Source: CBDATB01 sp965199745
Lineage (GTDB): Bacteria > Bacteroidota > Bacteroidia > Cytophagales > Flammeovirgaceae
Reading direction: 5' to 3'
NCBI GenBank assembly: GCA_965199745.1
Contig: CBDATB010000010.1
Location: 186,001-250,000, forward strand
Length of the DNA: 64,000 bases
Positions 1-9,721 of this stretch are shown one piece after another (position 1 is the first letter of the stretch; each line of letters opens with the position of its first letter). The position numbers and the translations under genes are program-made. Below the pieces are notes generated by a model. That model made no database searches. It saw only the letters and a list, made by a program, of their open reading frames with translations, and was not told where the DNA came from.

Positions 1-73
1 TGAAGTAGCAAGATTCGAACTTGCCACTCCTGGTCCCAAACCAGGTACGCCAACCGGGCTGTGCTACACCCCG
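1..73 (-). tRNA. tRNA-Pro (anticodon UGG), 3' end cut by the window edge
   Basis: Read on the minus strand, the cloverleaf starts at 73. The anticodon arm is CCTGG-TTTGGGA-CCAGG, which puts TGG at positions 34-36, the proline anticodon. The T arm is GCAAG-TTCGAAT-CTTGC with a perfect five-pair stem. The acceptor stem is CGGGGTG against TACTTCA: three G-T wobbles and a C1-A72 mismatch, which is weak for a tRNA-Pro, where C1-G72 is usual. The discriminator base and any CCA lie outside the window. The anticodon and T arms are clear; the poor acceptor stem leaves some doubt that the gene is intact. Confidence 0.85.
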
Positions 74-444
74 CCGTAATGGATAGCAATTTTAGCTAAA
101 TAGTTTGAATAAGACAAACTATTTATTTATTAAACAATAAATCTACAAAAACAAAAACACGGCAAAAACTAAAGAAAAAATCAAATAAATGGTGGCCGGA
201 TTTGCTTTTCATTTATAAAAGTTGGATAATTCAAGCATTAAAACAGCATTTTTTCAGCTAAAAGTGGCGTTTAGGGGCTGTAAAGGGCTAAAATCGCTTT
301 GCGGAAGTGTCAATTTGGTACCGTTAAGGCTCACTTTTCGAAGTCAAACATATGCGGTATGTATAAACTTTTTTTTGCGTAAATAAGTGATTTTCAATAA
401 TTTAACAAGTATTTAAAGTCACCATTCCGTTTTGCCCTTTATAA
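74..444. other. Intergenic region between tRNA-Pro and the orphan gene
   Basis: The 371 bases are AT-rich apart from a more GC-rich stretch around 255-345. I found no open frame longer than about 30 codons that resembles a protein, no clear promoter of the TAnnTTTG type, and no strong hairpin. Its position between a tRNA gene and an orphan gene would fit an old integration site, but no attachment repeat is visible. Confidence 0.5.
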
Positions 445-894
445 ATGGATAAGATAGGAATGGTAAACCAAAAAAGATTTGAGATTTTAATACAAATTCT
501 TTCATTAAAGATATATGATGAAAAAAGAAATGAGAAAATATCAAACCGATTTTTAGATTTCTATATTACGAGGGAAGAAAAAAAATTTAATGCCCTATTC
601 GATAAAGAACTACAAGAGTCTATAAGTCGTATCAAAGAATTGAGAAAAGAAGCATCAGCGACATATCGTCGTATATTAAAAGACAATCCTCTTAATGTTA
701 AGAATGAAAATCATATCAAAGTATTAATTGAAGTCGTATATCAATTTCAGGACTACTCATTTGTGCGTTCTCATAAAACTGCCAAACAACTCAAAGAAAT
801 TTTAAACCAATCCATTGATAATATTGTGAATGATAGAGAGGTTACTCTTCGCTTTGCGAGCAGAGCCTACAAACAAAGAAGGAGCAGTGAATAA
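445..894 (+). CDS. Uncharacterised 149-residue protein next to tRNA-Pro
   Basis: I do not recognise this protein. It is highly charged (many K, E and R), predicted mostly helical, and has no signal peptide, membrane segment or cysteine. A later ATG lies at codon 6 (position 460), preceded by an AGGA stretch, so the true start may be five codons downstream. The gene stands alone: tRNA-Pro lies upstream on the other strand and a MerC-family gene converges on it from downstream. Its AT-rich codon use (many AAA, ATA, TTA) and its place beside a tRNA gene suggest accessory DNA, which is inference. It could also be the remaining part of a larger protein. Coding status rests on the long open frame and ordinary protein-like composition. 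Confidence 0.55.
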   Translation: MDKIGMVNQKRFEILIQILSLKIYDEKRNEKISNRFLDFYITREEKKFNALFDKELQESISRIKELRKEASATYRRILKDNPLNVKNENHIKVLIEVVYQFQDYSFVRSHKTAKQLKEILNQSIDNIVNDREVTLRFASRAYKQRRSSE

Positions 895-935
895 CCAACC
901 TCTCCTTTAGTGTAGAGTTTGGTCACTAGCTCTAT

Positions 936-1313
936 TCATTGATTTTTTAATAAATTCCGGTTCAACCAATGTCCACAGGCAATAAAACACCCGCCCAGAG
1001 GCAGTAAAAGTAACTCAAGCAATTCAGTACTCGGCAAATGAGCAAGTACAATTAATGTAAAGCCAATAGTAGCACTGATTATGGGGGTAATTTTTTTGTG
1101 ATGTCTGAAATAACTCGGAATAAGTGAGAAAATAGCCATGATAGCTGAAATAGCAAGGACAGCCTCTTCTACAAAGTGGCTTTCTAAAGAATAAATTCCT
1201 CCTAAGGCTGAAAAAGTAACTACTAAAGTAGCCAACATACAATGTATTCCACACAGTATGGAGGTAAAAAAGCCGATAAAGTCTATATCTAAGCCAGCAA
1301 AGTGATTTTTCAT
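936..1313 (-). CDS. MerC-family inner-membrane protein
   Basis: The 125-residue protein has four hydrophobic segments (about residues 10-35, 45-65, 75-92 and 95-115) and the family cysteines: C21 and C25 in a CGIHC motif in the first segment, and a second CFIACGH motif near residue 110. This is the pattern of MerC domain proteins, small membrane proteins first known for mercuric ion uptake. In Bacteroidota, MerC-domain genes usually lie outside mercury operons, often beside Fur/Zur-type regulators, so a general metal-uptake role is more likely than mercury resistance here; no merA, merP or merR is nearby. A palindrome lies 36-54 bases upstream of the ATG. The function is inferred from the family; the metal is unknown. 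Confidence 0.8.
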   Translation of the reverse strand: MKNHFAGLDIDFIGFFTSILCGIHCMLATLVVTFSALGGIYSLESHFVEEAVLAISAIMAIFSLIPSYFRHHKKITPIISATIGFTLIVLAHLPSTELLELLLLPLGGCFIACGHWLNRNLLKNQ

Positions 1314-1762
1314 GGAATATGTATTTTTTTACGATTGCGTATTTGCAACATGCTGTATATTAGCATGATTTCATAAAGATTTTTTACAAAGTTTACTCTC
1401 TATTTGCTTTGATCTTAAATTTCTCTTAGATGCAAAAGTATTGCAAAAGTAATATTTTATCGTGGAATACTCAAAAGTCTGGCAGTTCTTTTGAAATAAC
1501 TTTTAAAAACAGATAGTTTTTTTATCTTTGCTATCTCTTTCTTCTCAGAACAAGTTGGAAAAATTATTTGAGCTAAAAATTCTTTTGAAATACGTTCTCA
1601 CATCAAACAATAGTTCGCAGACTTTTTTCAAAGTGCATATTTCGTAATATTTTCAACTCAAACCATTGATAATTTTAATAAATTTATCTTGTTCGTTGGT
1701 GTGTAACAATATATAATAAGATCTTTTTTTTAACTGTGCGAGCTATTGACTAAACCAAAGTG
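1314..1762. other. Intergenic region between divergent merC-like and otsAB genes
   Basis: About 450 bases separate the two divergent genes. Beside the palindrome at 1349-1367, it contains TATCTTTG at 1523-1530, a match to the Bacteroidota -7 element TAnnTTTG reading towards otsAB, but no TTG stands at the expected spacing upstream. If used, it would leave a leader of more than 200 bases. No small open frame or strong hairpin was seen. Confidence 0.4.
1349..1367. promoter_or_regulatory. 19-bp palindrome upstream of the merC-like gene, possible metal-regulator operator
   Basis: CATGCT and AGCATG form perfect six-base arms around a seven-base AT-rich spacer, total 19 bases. The length and placement 36 bases before the ATG fit a Fur/Zur-family operator, but the sequence is not a standard Fur box and no regulator gene is nearby, so the assignment is inference. 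Confidence 0.35.
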
Positions 1763-3940
1763 ATGGCAAAAAAAACAATTATTGTATCCAATCGATTGCC
1801 GGTAACTATCCAAAAAGGTCTTAAAGGGCTTTCGTACGAGCCTAGTGCAGGCGGCTTGGCAACGGGTCTAGGATGCATTTATAAGAAGGGTGATAATATT
1901 TGGATCGGCTGGCCGGGTTTTCACGATTATGAAATGAGTGAAAGAGACATGATTACCAGCGAGCTTCAAAAGGAAAACATGGTACCTGTGTTTCTGAGCA
2001 GAAAAGATGTAAAAGAATTTTATGAAGGTTTTAGCAATAAAACGATATGGCCTTTATTTCATTACTTTACAGAGTTTGCACAGTATGACCAAAGCCTTTG
2101 GAAAGCATATGAGCGGGTAAATCACATGTTTAGTGAAGAACTGCTAAAGTATGCTCATCCTGAGGATGTTATATGGATACACGATTATCAATTATTGCTG
2201 CTGCCCGGTATTTTAAGAGACAAATTGCCTGAGGCCACCATTGGCTTTTTTCTACATATTCCTTTTCCTTCTTTTGAAATTTTTCGCTTGCTTCCTTGGC
2301 GTACTAAAATGATTGAAGGAATATTGGGGGCAGATTTGATTGGCTTTCATACTTATGACGACATTAGACACTTTTTGAGTGCGGTAAACAGAATCTTAGG
2401 ACTAGATAATACTGTGGGAAAAATTCGCTATGATAATCGACTCATTTCCGTTGATGCTTTTCCTATGGGCATAGATTACGAAAAATATCAGCAAGCACCA
2501 CGCCATAAGGAAACGATTAAAAAGATTAAACATTATACTAATGTAATAAAGGGGCAAAAGATGATTTTATCAATCGATCGCCTCGATTATACCAAAGGTA
2601 TCAAGCAGCGTTTGGAAGCTTTTGATTTGTTTCTGCAAAAATACCCCAAATATCTCAGTAAAGTTTCTTTGTTTCTTATTGTCGTTCCTTCCAGAGATAA
2701 AGTAGGACAGTATAAGCAACTAAAAGAAGAAATTGATACGATGGTCGGTCGGCTCGACGGTAAATATAGCCGTATAGACTGGACTCCTATTCATTATTTC
2801 TACCGATCTTTTTCTTTTCATGGACTTTCTGCGCTTTACAGCCTAGCGGACGCTGCCTTAATTACGCCACTCAGAGATGGGATGAATCTAGTTTGTAAAG
2901 AATACATTGCCAGCAAACTCGATAGTACAGGCGTACTCATACTAAGTGAAATGGCAGGCTCGGCCAAAGAGCTTTCAGAAGCTATTTCGATTAACCCTAA
3001 CGACCAATTACAAATTGTTCAAGCTATAGATAAGGCTTTATCAATGCCCAGAGAAGAACAAATTGCGCATAACAAAGAAATGCAGGAAAAATTGCAGCGA
3101 TATAATATTCATAATTGGGTAGATATATTCATGAAACAACTAATTGCCATCAAAGAGGAACAAGCGAAAGCACAAATGTGGCTTATTTCAGAAAATAGAA
3201 TGAATGATATTGCCAAACACTACAGGCGGTCTGACCATCGGATTTTATTTCTCGATTACGATGGTACACTCAAAGGCTTTTCTACCGACCTACAATCGGT
3301 AAAGCCAGATAAAGCATTATTGGAAATTATTAAAAACTTAGTAGCCGACAAAAAAAATAAAGTGGTGATTATTAGCGGTAGAGATAGAGATACATTAGAG
3401 CAGTGGTTAGGCAATGAAAACCTCGACTTGATTGCCGAACACGGCGTGTGGTATAAATTGGCAGGTAAGCAATGGCAAACACTAGCAGCACTTTCTTCTG
3501 AGTGGAAACCCAAAGTAAGGCATATCCTAGAAAATTATGTCGACAGAACACCAGGTTCTTTTATTGAAGATAAGCATTATTCTTTGGTGTGGCATTATAG
3601 AAAAGCAGCACCTGGTTTTGGTGAGATGAGGGCTAGAGAATTGCTCTTCAATATCAGCTTCTTAACTGCTAATATGGACTTGCAGGCAATGGAAGGAAAT
3701 AAAGTAATTGAGGTAAAAAGTCGGGCAGTCAATAAAGGACTATCAGCTGCTCACTGGCTAAAAAATTTATCCTATGATTTTGTGCTAGCACTTGGAGACG
3801 ACCGAACTGATGAAGACACCTTCAAGGCAATGCCCGAGTACGCCTATACCGTTAAAGTAGGCTTAGGCTCTTCGCAAGCCAGGTTTAATGTAAAGTCCTA
3901 TTATGAAGTGAGAAAGTTGTTGAAGAAATTGTATGAATGA
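1763..3940 (+). CDS. otsAB: Bifunctional trehalose-6-phosphate synthase / trehalose-6-phosphate phosphatase
   Basis: The 725-residue protein joins two enzymes. Residues 1-470 are a GT20 glycosyltransferase (trehalose-6-phosphate synthase) with the N-terminal SNRLPV motif, a GGLATGL loop, the WIHDYQLLLLP motif and the DGMNLVCKEY segment that contacts the UDP-sugar. From about residue 490 a HAD phosphatase follows, with motif I LDYDGTL near residue 497 and the acidic GDDRTDEDTF motif near the end. Together they make trehalose from UDP-glucose and glucose 6-phosphate in the cytoplasm, an osmotic and stress protectant. Such OtsA-OtsB fusions are common in Bacteroidota. A GTG sits directly before the ATG at 1763; I prefer the ATG because MAKKTIIVSNRLP matches the usual family start. 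The gene stands alone. Confidence 0.95.
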   Translation: MAKKTIIVSNRLPVTIQKGLKGLSYEPSAGGLATGLGCIYKKGDNIWIGWPGFHDYEMSERDMITSELQKENMVPVFLSRKDVKEFYEGFSNKTIWPLFHYFTEFAQYDQSLWKAYERVNHMFSEELLKYAHPEDVIWIHDYQLLLLPGILRDKLPEATIGFFLHIPFPSFEIFRLLPWRTKMIEGILGADLIGFHTYDDIRHFLSAVNRILGLDNTVGKIRYDNRLISVDAFPMGIDYEKYQQAPRHKETIKKIKHYTNVIKGQKMILSIDRLDYTKGIKQRLEAFDLFLQKYPKYLSKVSLFLIVVPSRDKVGQYKQLKEEIDTMVGRLDGKYSRIDWTPIHYFYRSFSFHGLSALYSLADAALITPLRDGMNLVCKEYIASKLDSTGVLILSEMAGSAKELSEAISINPNDQLQIVQAIDKALSMPREEQIAHNKEMQEKLQRYNIHNWVDIFMKQLIAIKEEQAKAQMWLISENRMNDIAKHYRRSDHRILFLDYDGTLKGFSTDLQSVKPDKALLEIIKNLVADKKNKVVIISGRDRDTLEQWLGNENLDLIAEHGVWYKLAGKQWQTLAALSSEWKPKVRHILENYVDRTPGSFIEDKHYSLVWHYRKAAPGFGEMRARELLFNISFLTANMDLQAMEGNKVIEVKSRAVNKGLSAAHWLKNLSYDFVLALGDDRTDEDTFKAMPEYAYTVKVGLGSSQARFNVKSYYEVRKLLKKLYE

Positions 3941-4037
3941 ATAATAATAAAAATCTGAAAACCTTTTTGATTGTAATGAATAATTTTCTGAATACTACTA
4001 ATTCCTTACTTTTAACTCTCCATTACCTTAAACAAAT

Positions 4038-6605
4038 ATGAGAAAACTAAACACCCTGTTATTAGCACTGCTGAGTGTGTCCGGCGTTTATGCCCAAAAA
4101 GGGCTGAATTATTATTTGCCGCAAGGTGAGCAATACGATTCAGCTATTCCTACTCCCAAAGCTATTATTGGACACGAAGTGGGGGAATGGCACGTAAATC
4201 ACGACAAACTCGTGCAATACATGTACGCTCTGGCAGCTAGCAGCGACAGAGTTACTGTTGCCGAGCAAGCCAGAACTTACGAAAACCGTCCCACTTTATT
4301 GCTTACAATTACTTCTCCTGAAAATCAGGGCAATATTGAAATTATCAGAAAAAACCATTTGCAGCTTTGCGATCCCCGAAAATCGGCAAATCTGAATACT
4401 ACAGATATGCCGATAGTCGTCTGGTTGGGATACAGCGTACACGGTAATGAAGCAAGCGGATCCAATGCATCTCTGGTAGTTGCCTACCACTTAGCAGCAG
4501 CCAAAGGAGCAGCAATGCAAGCACTGTTGAAAAATACTGTTATCTTGCTCGACCCCAGTTTTAATCCCGACGGACTCAATCGGTTTGCCTCATGGGTGAA
4601 CACGCACAAAAGTAAAAATCTTGTGACCGATCCAAATAGCAGAGAATTAATAGAACCTTGGCCGCGTGGACGCACCAACCATTATTGGTTTGATCTCAAT
4701 CGCGACTGGTTGGCTGTTCAACTGCCCGAATCACAAGGGCGCATTCATTCTTTTCAACAATGGCGACCAAATATACTGACTGACCACCACGAAATGGGGT
4801 CTGACGCTACTTTCTTCTTTCAGCCCGGCATTCCCTCGCGAAGAAACCCGCTCACACCTGCCAAAAATGTGGAGCTAACCGAAAAAATTGCTGCCTTTCA
4901 CGCCAAAGCACTCGACAATATCGGGTCTTTGTATTATACAAAAGAACGTTTCGATGATTTTTATTATGGAAAAGGATCTACCTATCCCGACGCACAAGGT
5001 GCCGTAGGTATCTTATTTGAGCAGGCAAGTGTGAGAGGACACAGCCGAAAGACTGTTCACGGTATCATAGATTTTCCTTTCGCTATCAAAAATCAGGTAA
5101 CTACTAGCATGTCTACCCTAGCTGCCGCACAAGCACTCAGACAGGAAATGCTCAACTACCAGCGTAGTTTCTACCAAGCGAGTGTTCGGGATGCTGCTAC
5201 CGATAGGCTAAAGGCTTATGCTTTTGGAGAAAAATATGATAAAGCACGACTTTTCCATTTGCTCAAAATACTTCGAACACACAAAATTAAAGTCTACCGA
5301 GCAGCTCGGAGCTTGTCGATTAAAGCAAGAAATTATGCTAAAGAAGATGCTTATATTATTCCGTTAGCACAAGAACAATACCGCTTAGTTAAAGGTATTT
5401 TTGGCACGCAAACTACTTTTAAAGATAGTTTGTTTTACGATGTTTCTACTTGGACACTTCCCCTATCTTTTGGCATTCCTTACACTGAAATAAAAAGTAA
5501 AGATTTTACTTCGGCTATGCTGGGTGAAGCAATCGATACGGCTGATTTTCCAACAGGAAAATGTATCGGAGGAACTGGTGCATTGGCTTATGCTTTTGAC
5601 TGGAATACTTATTTTGCACCGAGAGCTTTGTATCGGCTACAAAAAGCTGGCGTGAAAACAAAAGTAGCTACCAAAAAAATGACTGCAACAGTAGCGAGTG
5701 TCCGTAAAACTTTTGATTATGGAGCTATCAGTATTCCTTTAGGTATTCAAAAAGTATCGAAAGAAAAAATTGAAGGCCTATTAAATACCATTGCCGAAGA
5801 AGAGGGTATCCATATTTATGCACTCAATACGGGCTTAGCTACCGAGGGAGTTGATTTGGGTAGTGGCTCGTTAAATATGCTTAAAAAGCCCCAGATAATG
5901 CTTTTTATCGGCGATGGCGTAAACAGTTATGAAGCGGGAGAGGTGTGGCATCTGCTCGACCAACGCTATGGTATACCTGTTTCACAAATAACAATCAACA
6001 CATTTAATGCTATTAACCCTAGCCAGTATAATGTTATTATAATGGTGCAAGGTGATTATAAAAAAGTACACACGGCAAAGATCAAGTCGTGGGTACAGCA
6101 AGGAGGAACACTTATCCTAACTAAAAGTGCCGTTAAGTGGGGAGCAAAAGCTGAACTCACAGACCTCGAGTTTAGAAAAGCACCCCAGACCGATAGCACA
6201 AAAATACGACCCTATGCCAGGCTCGAACCTGATTTAGGCAAACACCGCATTGGCGGTTCTATTTTTGAAGCAAGCATCGATAAAACGCATCCTTTAGGTT
6301 ATGGCTACACTTCCGATAAGATTGCCTTGTTCAGAAACAGTACAATTTTCGTTAAGAAACGCAAAAACCCCTATGCCTGCCCGATCATCTATACCGATAA
6401 GCCGCTGTTGAGTGGTTATATTTCTGCTGAAAACAAGAAACTAATTCCTAAAACCGTGTCGGTGTCCGTAAATGCACTTGGGAAAGGAAGAATTATTTCG
6501 ATGGCAGACAATCCGAATTTTCGGGCTTTCTGGTACGGCACAAACAAGATTTTTGCCAATGCTATCTTTTTTGGGCAGGTGATTAGCGAGCAATCGGCTA
6601 AGTAG
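4038..6605 (+). CDS. Secreted M14-family zinc carboxypeptidase-like protein
   Basis: The 855-residue protein starts with a signal peptide (about residues 1-19, cleavage after VYA). The M14 metallopeptidase core follows: the zinc motif HGNE (H135, E138), the substrate-binding NR pair in FDLNRDW (221-224), a TDHHEMG motif that supplies the third zinc ligand (H250 or H251), and a downstream LFEQAS segment that should carry the catalytic Glu. All key residues are present. The last 250 residues resemble the class-I glutamine amidotransferase-like fold often attached to these large Bacteroidota M14 proteins. It probably acts on peptides in the periplasm or outside the cell. The substrate is unknown. 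It follows otsAB after about 100 bases but has no obvious link to it. Confidence 0.9.
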   Translation: MRKLNTLLLALLSVSGVYAQKGLNYYLPQGEQYDSAIPTPKAIIGHEVGEWHVNHDKLVQYMYALAASSDRVTVAEQARTYENRPTLLLTITSPENQGNIEIIRKNHLQLCDPRKSANLNTTDMPIVVWLGYSVHGNEASGSNASLVVAYHLAAAKGAAMQALLKNTVILLDPSFNPDGLNRFASWVNTHKSKNLVTDPNSRELIEPWPRGRTNHYWFDLNRDWLAVQLPESQGRIHSFQQWRPNILTDHHEMGSDATFFFQPGIPSRRNPLTPAKNVELTEKIAAFHAKALDNIGSLYYTKERFDDFYYGKGSTYPDAQGAVGILFEQASVRGHSRKTVHGIIDFPFAIKNQVTTSMSTLAAAQALRQEMLNYQRSFYQASVRDAATDRLKAYAFGEKYDKARLFHLLKILRTHKIKVYRAARSLSIKARNYAKEDAYIIPLAQEQYRLVKGIFGTQTTFKDSLFYDVSTWTLPLSFGIPYTEIKSKDFTSAMLGEAIDTADFPTGKCIGGTGALAYAFDWNTYFAPRALYRLQKAGVKTKVATKKMTATVASVRKTFDYGAISIPLGIQKVSKEKIEGLLNTIAEEEGIHIYALNTGLATEGVDLGSGSLNMLKKPQIMLFIGDGVNSYEAGEVWHLLDQRYGIPVSQITINTFNAINPSQYNVIIMVQGDYKKVHTAKIKSWVQQGGTLILTKSAVKWGAKAELTDLEFRKAPQTDSTKIRPYARLEPDLGKHRIGGSIFEASIDKTHPLGYGYTSDKIALFRNSTIFVKKRKNPYACPIIYTDKPLLSGYISAENKKLIPKTVSVSVNALGKGRIISMADNPNFRAFWYGTNKIFANAIFFGQVISEQSAK

Positions 6606-6934
6606 CCAAGACTTGAAAAAGTAACTTGCCAATACTCCCAAAAAAAATTTAGAGATTTTTCCTTCGACCGAGCAGGTCATTTCATTGATGGAAGTACTAA
6701 AAACACTCAACATATATAGAAATCAAAAGCTAATATCAAGATATTTCTGCAAAAAGAATGGTTAAATTATTTTTGTGAACAGACCCAAATAGTAATATTG
6801 GATTCAAAACAGTAAGTCTGAAAACTACCATAAACACATTTATCATAAAAATATTATCAGACATCAATCAAAGGTAAGAAAGTGCCTTTTCTGACTGTTC
6901 AGAAGCTGTTCTTTACCCTAAAAATTCTGCTTTC
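6606..6934. other. Intergenic region before proline dehydrogenase
   Basis: This 329-base stretch is AT-rich. TATTTTTG at 6768-6775 matches the -7 consensus TAnnTTTG reading towards the proline dehydrogenase gene, without a TTG at the right spacing. No convincing small gene or terminator was seen. Confidence 0.35.
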
Positions 6935-8107
6935 ATGAAAGACTGCTTTCAAGATACATCAACAGCTTTCCATTATAGATCTGATAAAGCCTTAAAGAAA
7001 GCCTATTTGCTATTCGCATTGATGAAATATTTACCACGCTTCACGGTCTTTTTGGCGCAGCTGGGCAATATAGCTTTGAGATGGAAAATACCTCTCGTAC
7101 GAACATTTATCAAAAATAGCTTTTTCAGCCACTTTTGCGGAGGAGAGACATTAGAACAATGTGAGCCAACCATACGGAATCTTTCGGAATATCATGTGAA
7201 TACTGCTTTGGATATTGGAGTTGAAGCGCAAAACTCTGAAGAAAAATGGACAGAAATGGCTCGTCTCATAACAGATACTATCGTATATGCTGCCGATAAA
7301 GAGTCTATTCCTGTAATCAGTCTCAAAATTACAGCAGTTGCAAGCTTTGATTTACTAAAAAAGTACAGTAAGCAGCATCCCCTTACAACAGAAGAAACGC
7401 TGGCTTGGAATGAGCTAAAGAACCAACTCATGCATATCGTTGCTGTCGCAAAAGATGCCGAGAAGATACTCTACGTCGATGCAGAAGAAAGCTGGATTCA
7501 AGCTGCGCTAGATGACTTAGTACTGGAAATGATGATTCATTTCAACCGCTCTAAGGCAATTGTTTTCAACACGTACCAGCTTTACCTAAAATCATCGTTA
7601 AGCAGGCTAAAAGAACACCACCAAAAATGCCTAAACAATAATTGTGTTTTCGGTGCTAAACTGGTTCGTGGAGCGTATATGGAAAAAGAAAACCAACAAG
7701 CCAATTATTTAGGTATTATATCCCCCATCCAACCATCCAAAAAAGCTACGGATAAAGCTTATAATGAGGCAGTGGTATATTGTCTTAATCATTACGATAG
7801 CGTACACGTTTGCTTAGCTTCACACAATGAAAATAGCCATGAAATAGCGATTGAAAAAATAAAAAAACTAAAAATAGACATCGATCGCGTTCATTTTTGT
7901 CAGCTTTACGGAATGAGCGACCATCTAACCTTCACACTTGCCCGACTGAAATACAAAGCACTCAAATACTTACCATTTGGGAAAGTAGAAGAAACTTTTC
8001 CCTACTTGATTAGAAGAGCGCAAGAGAACACCAGTGTAGCTCAACAAGCGTCAAAAGAATTGCTGAGAATAAGGAAAGAACTGCGGCGGCGAAAGTTTTA
8101 TGCTTAA
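6935..8107 (+). CDS. Proline dehydrogenase
   Basis: The 390-residue enzyme is the monofunctional, FAD-dependent proline dehydrogenase that oxidises proline to pyrroline-5-carboxylate, feeding electrons to the quinone pool at the membrane. Family landmarks seen in order are a VDAEES motif (about 179-184), YQLYLK (about 210), GAKLVRGAY (about 240), ASHNE (about 305), QLYGMSD (about 325) and the C-terminal PFGKVEETFPYLIRRAQEN helix, whose paired arginines bind the proline carboxylate. Length matches other Bacteroidota proteins of this type. The second enzyme of the pathway (P5C dehydrogenase) is not nearby. The following NSS-type transporter, about 100 bases downstream, could import an amino acid substrate, but a direct link is only a guess. 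Confidence 0.93.
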   Translation: MKDCFQDTSTAFHYRSDKALKKAYLLFALMKYLPRFTVFLAQLGNIALRWKIPLVRTFIKNSFFSHFCGGETLEQCEPTIRNLSEYHVNTALDIGVEAQNSEEKWTEMARLITDTIVYAADKESIPVISLKITAVASFDLLKKYSKQHPLTTEETLAWNELKNQLMHIVAVAKDAEKILYVDAEESWIQAALDDLVLEMMIHFNRSKAIVFNTYQLYLKSSLSRLKEHHQKCLNNNCVFGAKLVRGAYMEKENQQANYLGIISPIQPSKKATDKAYNEAVVYCLNHYDSVHVCLASHNENSHEIAIEKIKKLKIDIDRVHFCQLYGMSDHLTFTLARLKYKALKYLPFGKVEETFPYLIRRAQENTSVAQQASKELLRIRKELRRRKFYA

Positions 8108-8203
8108 GAACCTATCGGAGAATAATTTTTGGTCTTAGAAAAGATGAGGTAAGCTAATATTTCAGTCAATAATTATTTTTTACTTCATTACAACACAGCG
8201 ACT

Positions 8204-9556
8204 ATGCAAAGAGAAAAATGGGGAAGTAAATTTGGTTTTATCATGGCTACAACGGGTTCTGCGGTAGGGCTGGGAAATATCTGGCGCTTTCCCTACGTAA
8301 CGGGAGAAAATGGAGGTGGTGCTTTCGTTTTTATTTATTTATTAGCCGTTATTTTCATAGGTCTACCCCTACTTTTCAATGAAATGGCACTAGGCAGGCT
8401 AACAGGTAAAAACCCCATCGGGGCTTTGCTAAAAACAGGAAGCAATCGTTTCTGGACACTCGGAGCCTTGCTATCTATCAGTGTGAGTTTTTTTGTTATG
8501 ACCTACTACAGTGTAATCGCAGGATGGATACTAGGCTATATTTTTTCGCCATTCTTCGGTCAGATTTCAGATTTTGATACCTTTATAGCTAACCCTATAA
8601 AAAGCATTATACTTTCAGGTATTTTTATGTTGCTAGCATCTTTAATCGTACAAAGAGGTATTTCTAAGGGAATAGAAAAGTTTTCAAAAATTCTGATGCC
8701 TCTTTTGTTTTTACTGATCGTTTTAGTAGTTATTAGGAGTCTTAGCATAGAAGGCGCAATGCAGGGAGTAGCATACTATCTTTCTCCCGATTTTACGAAA
8801 ATAAACCGATCGGTTATATTATCAGCAATCGGACAGGCTTTTTTCTCAATGGCTATCGGCTGGGGTATTTTAATTACTTACGGATCCTATCTGTCTAAAC
8901 ACGAAAGTATTATAGAAGCTGGGCTTTGGGTAGGATTGGCAGATACTTTGGTGGCATTACTGGGTGGTTTAATGATTTTTCCGGCTGTCTTTGCCTTCGA
9001 TAAATCTCCTGAACAGGGAACCACGCTTGTATTCCGTGTACTCCCTGAGATCTTTCAAACTATGCCCGGCGGCGCGGTATTAGGGACAGTTTTTTTTATT
9101 TTGCTCACCATTGCTGCCTTAACTTCAGCCATATCAATCATAGAAGTACCAGTAGCTTACCTGCTAGATAGAAAGGATATTAAGAGAAAATACGCCACTT
9201 GGATCGTATCACTTTTTATCTTTTCAATAAGTATCCCTTCTGCGCTATCATCGGGAGGAAATAGTTATTTGACTAATCTTTCAGTTACAATCTTTGGAAA
9301 TACTTACACGGGTTTTTTGAATATTATAGATTACTTATTCGGAAATTTAATTATTATCACTTCATCATTAATGATTTGTTTGTATAGCGGATGGATCTAT
9401 AATACTTCTCATCTGGTCAAAGAACTATCGAAGGGATCGAAGCAGTTTGCTAAGCCTTTATTCGGGAAAATACTCCCTGCTGATATCTGGGTATTTTTTA
9501 TCCGGTTTGTTTGTCCAACTTTAATGCTATTGGTTTTAATCGAATCTACTTTCTGA
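8204..9556 (+). CDS. Sodium-dependent transporter, NSS/SNF family
   Basis: The 450-residue membrane protein begins with the hallmark segment of sodium:neurotransmitter symporters, GSAVGLGNIWRFPY near residues 17-31, followed by ENGGGAFVFIY. This unwound first helix binds sodium and the amino acid in LeuT-type carriers. About eleven hydrophobic segments are visible, which is typical of bacterial members that lack a twelfth helix. It should import an amino acid or related solute driven by sodium in the inner membrane; the substrate cannot be read from sequence. It follows proline dehydrogenase on the same strand. Confidence 0.93.
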   Translation: MQREKWGSKFGFIMATTGSAVGLGNIWRFPYVTGENGGGAFVFIYLLAVIFIGLPLLFNEMALGRLTGKNPIGALLKTGSNRFWTLGALLSISVSFFVMTYYSVIAGWILGYIFSPFFGQISDFDTFIANPIKSIILSGIFMLLASLIVQRGISKGIEKFSKILMPLLFLLIVLVVIRSLSIEGAMQGVAYYLSPDFTKINRSVILSAIGQAFFSMAIGWGILITYGSYLSKHESIIEAGLWVGLADTLVALLGGLMIFPAVFAFDKSPEQGTTLVFRVLPEIFQTMPGGAVLGTVFFILLTIAALTSAISIIEVPVAYLLDRKDIKRKYATWIVSLFIFSISIPSALSSGGNSYLTNLSVTIFGNTYTGFLNIIDYLFGNLIIITSSLMICLYSGWIYNTSHLVKELSKGSKQFAKPLFGKILPADIWVFFIRFVCPTLMLLVLIESTF

Positions 9557-9721
9557 TGTGGTTATAGATTATATACAAATCACAAAAGTTGTGGGATGCG
9601 AAATAAGGGGGAACAAAAAGAACTGAGCTGCCGTGTGGGTGATTGTCTCAAAACATTTTTCGTGCTAATGGTAGCTGCATCAGCATTAAAAGATATTAGA
9701 AAATTAGGCGATCCCAAGTGC

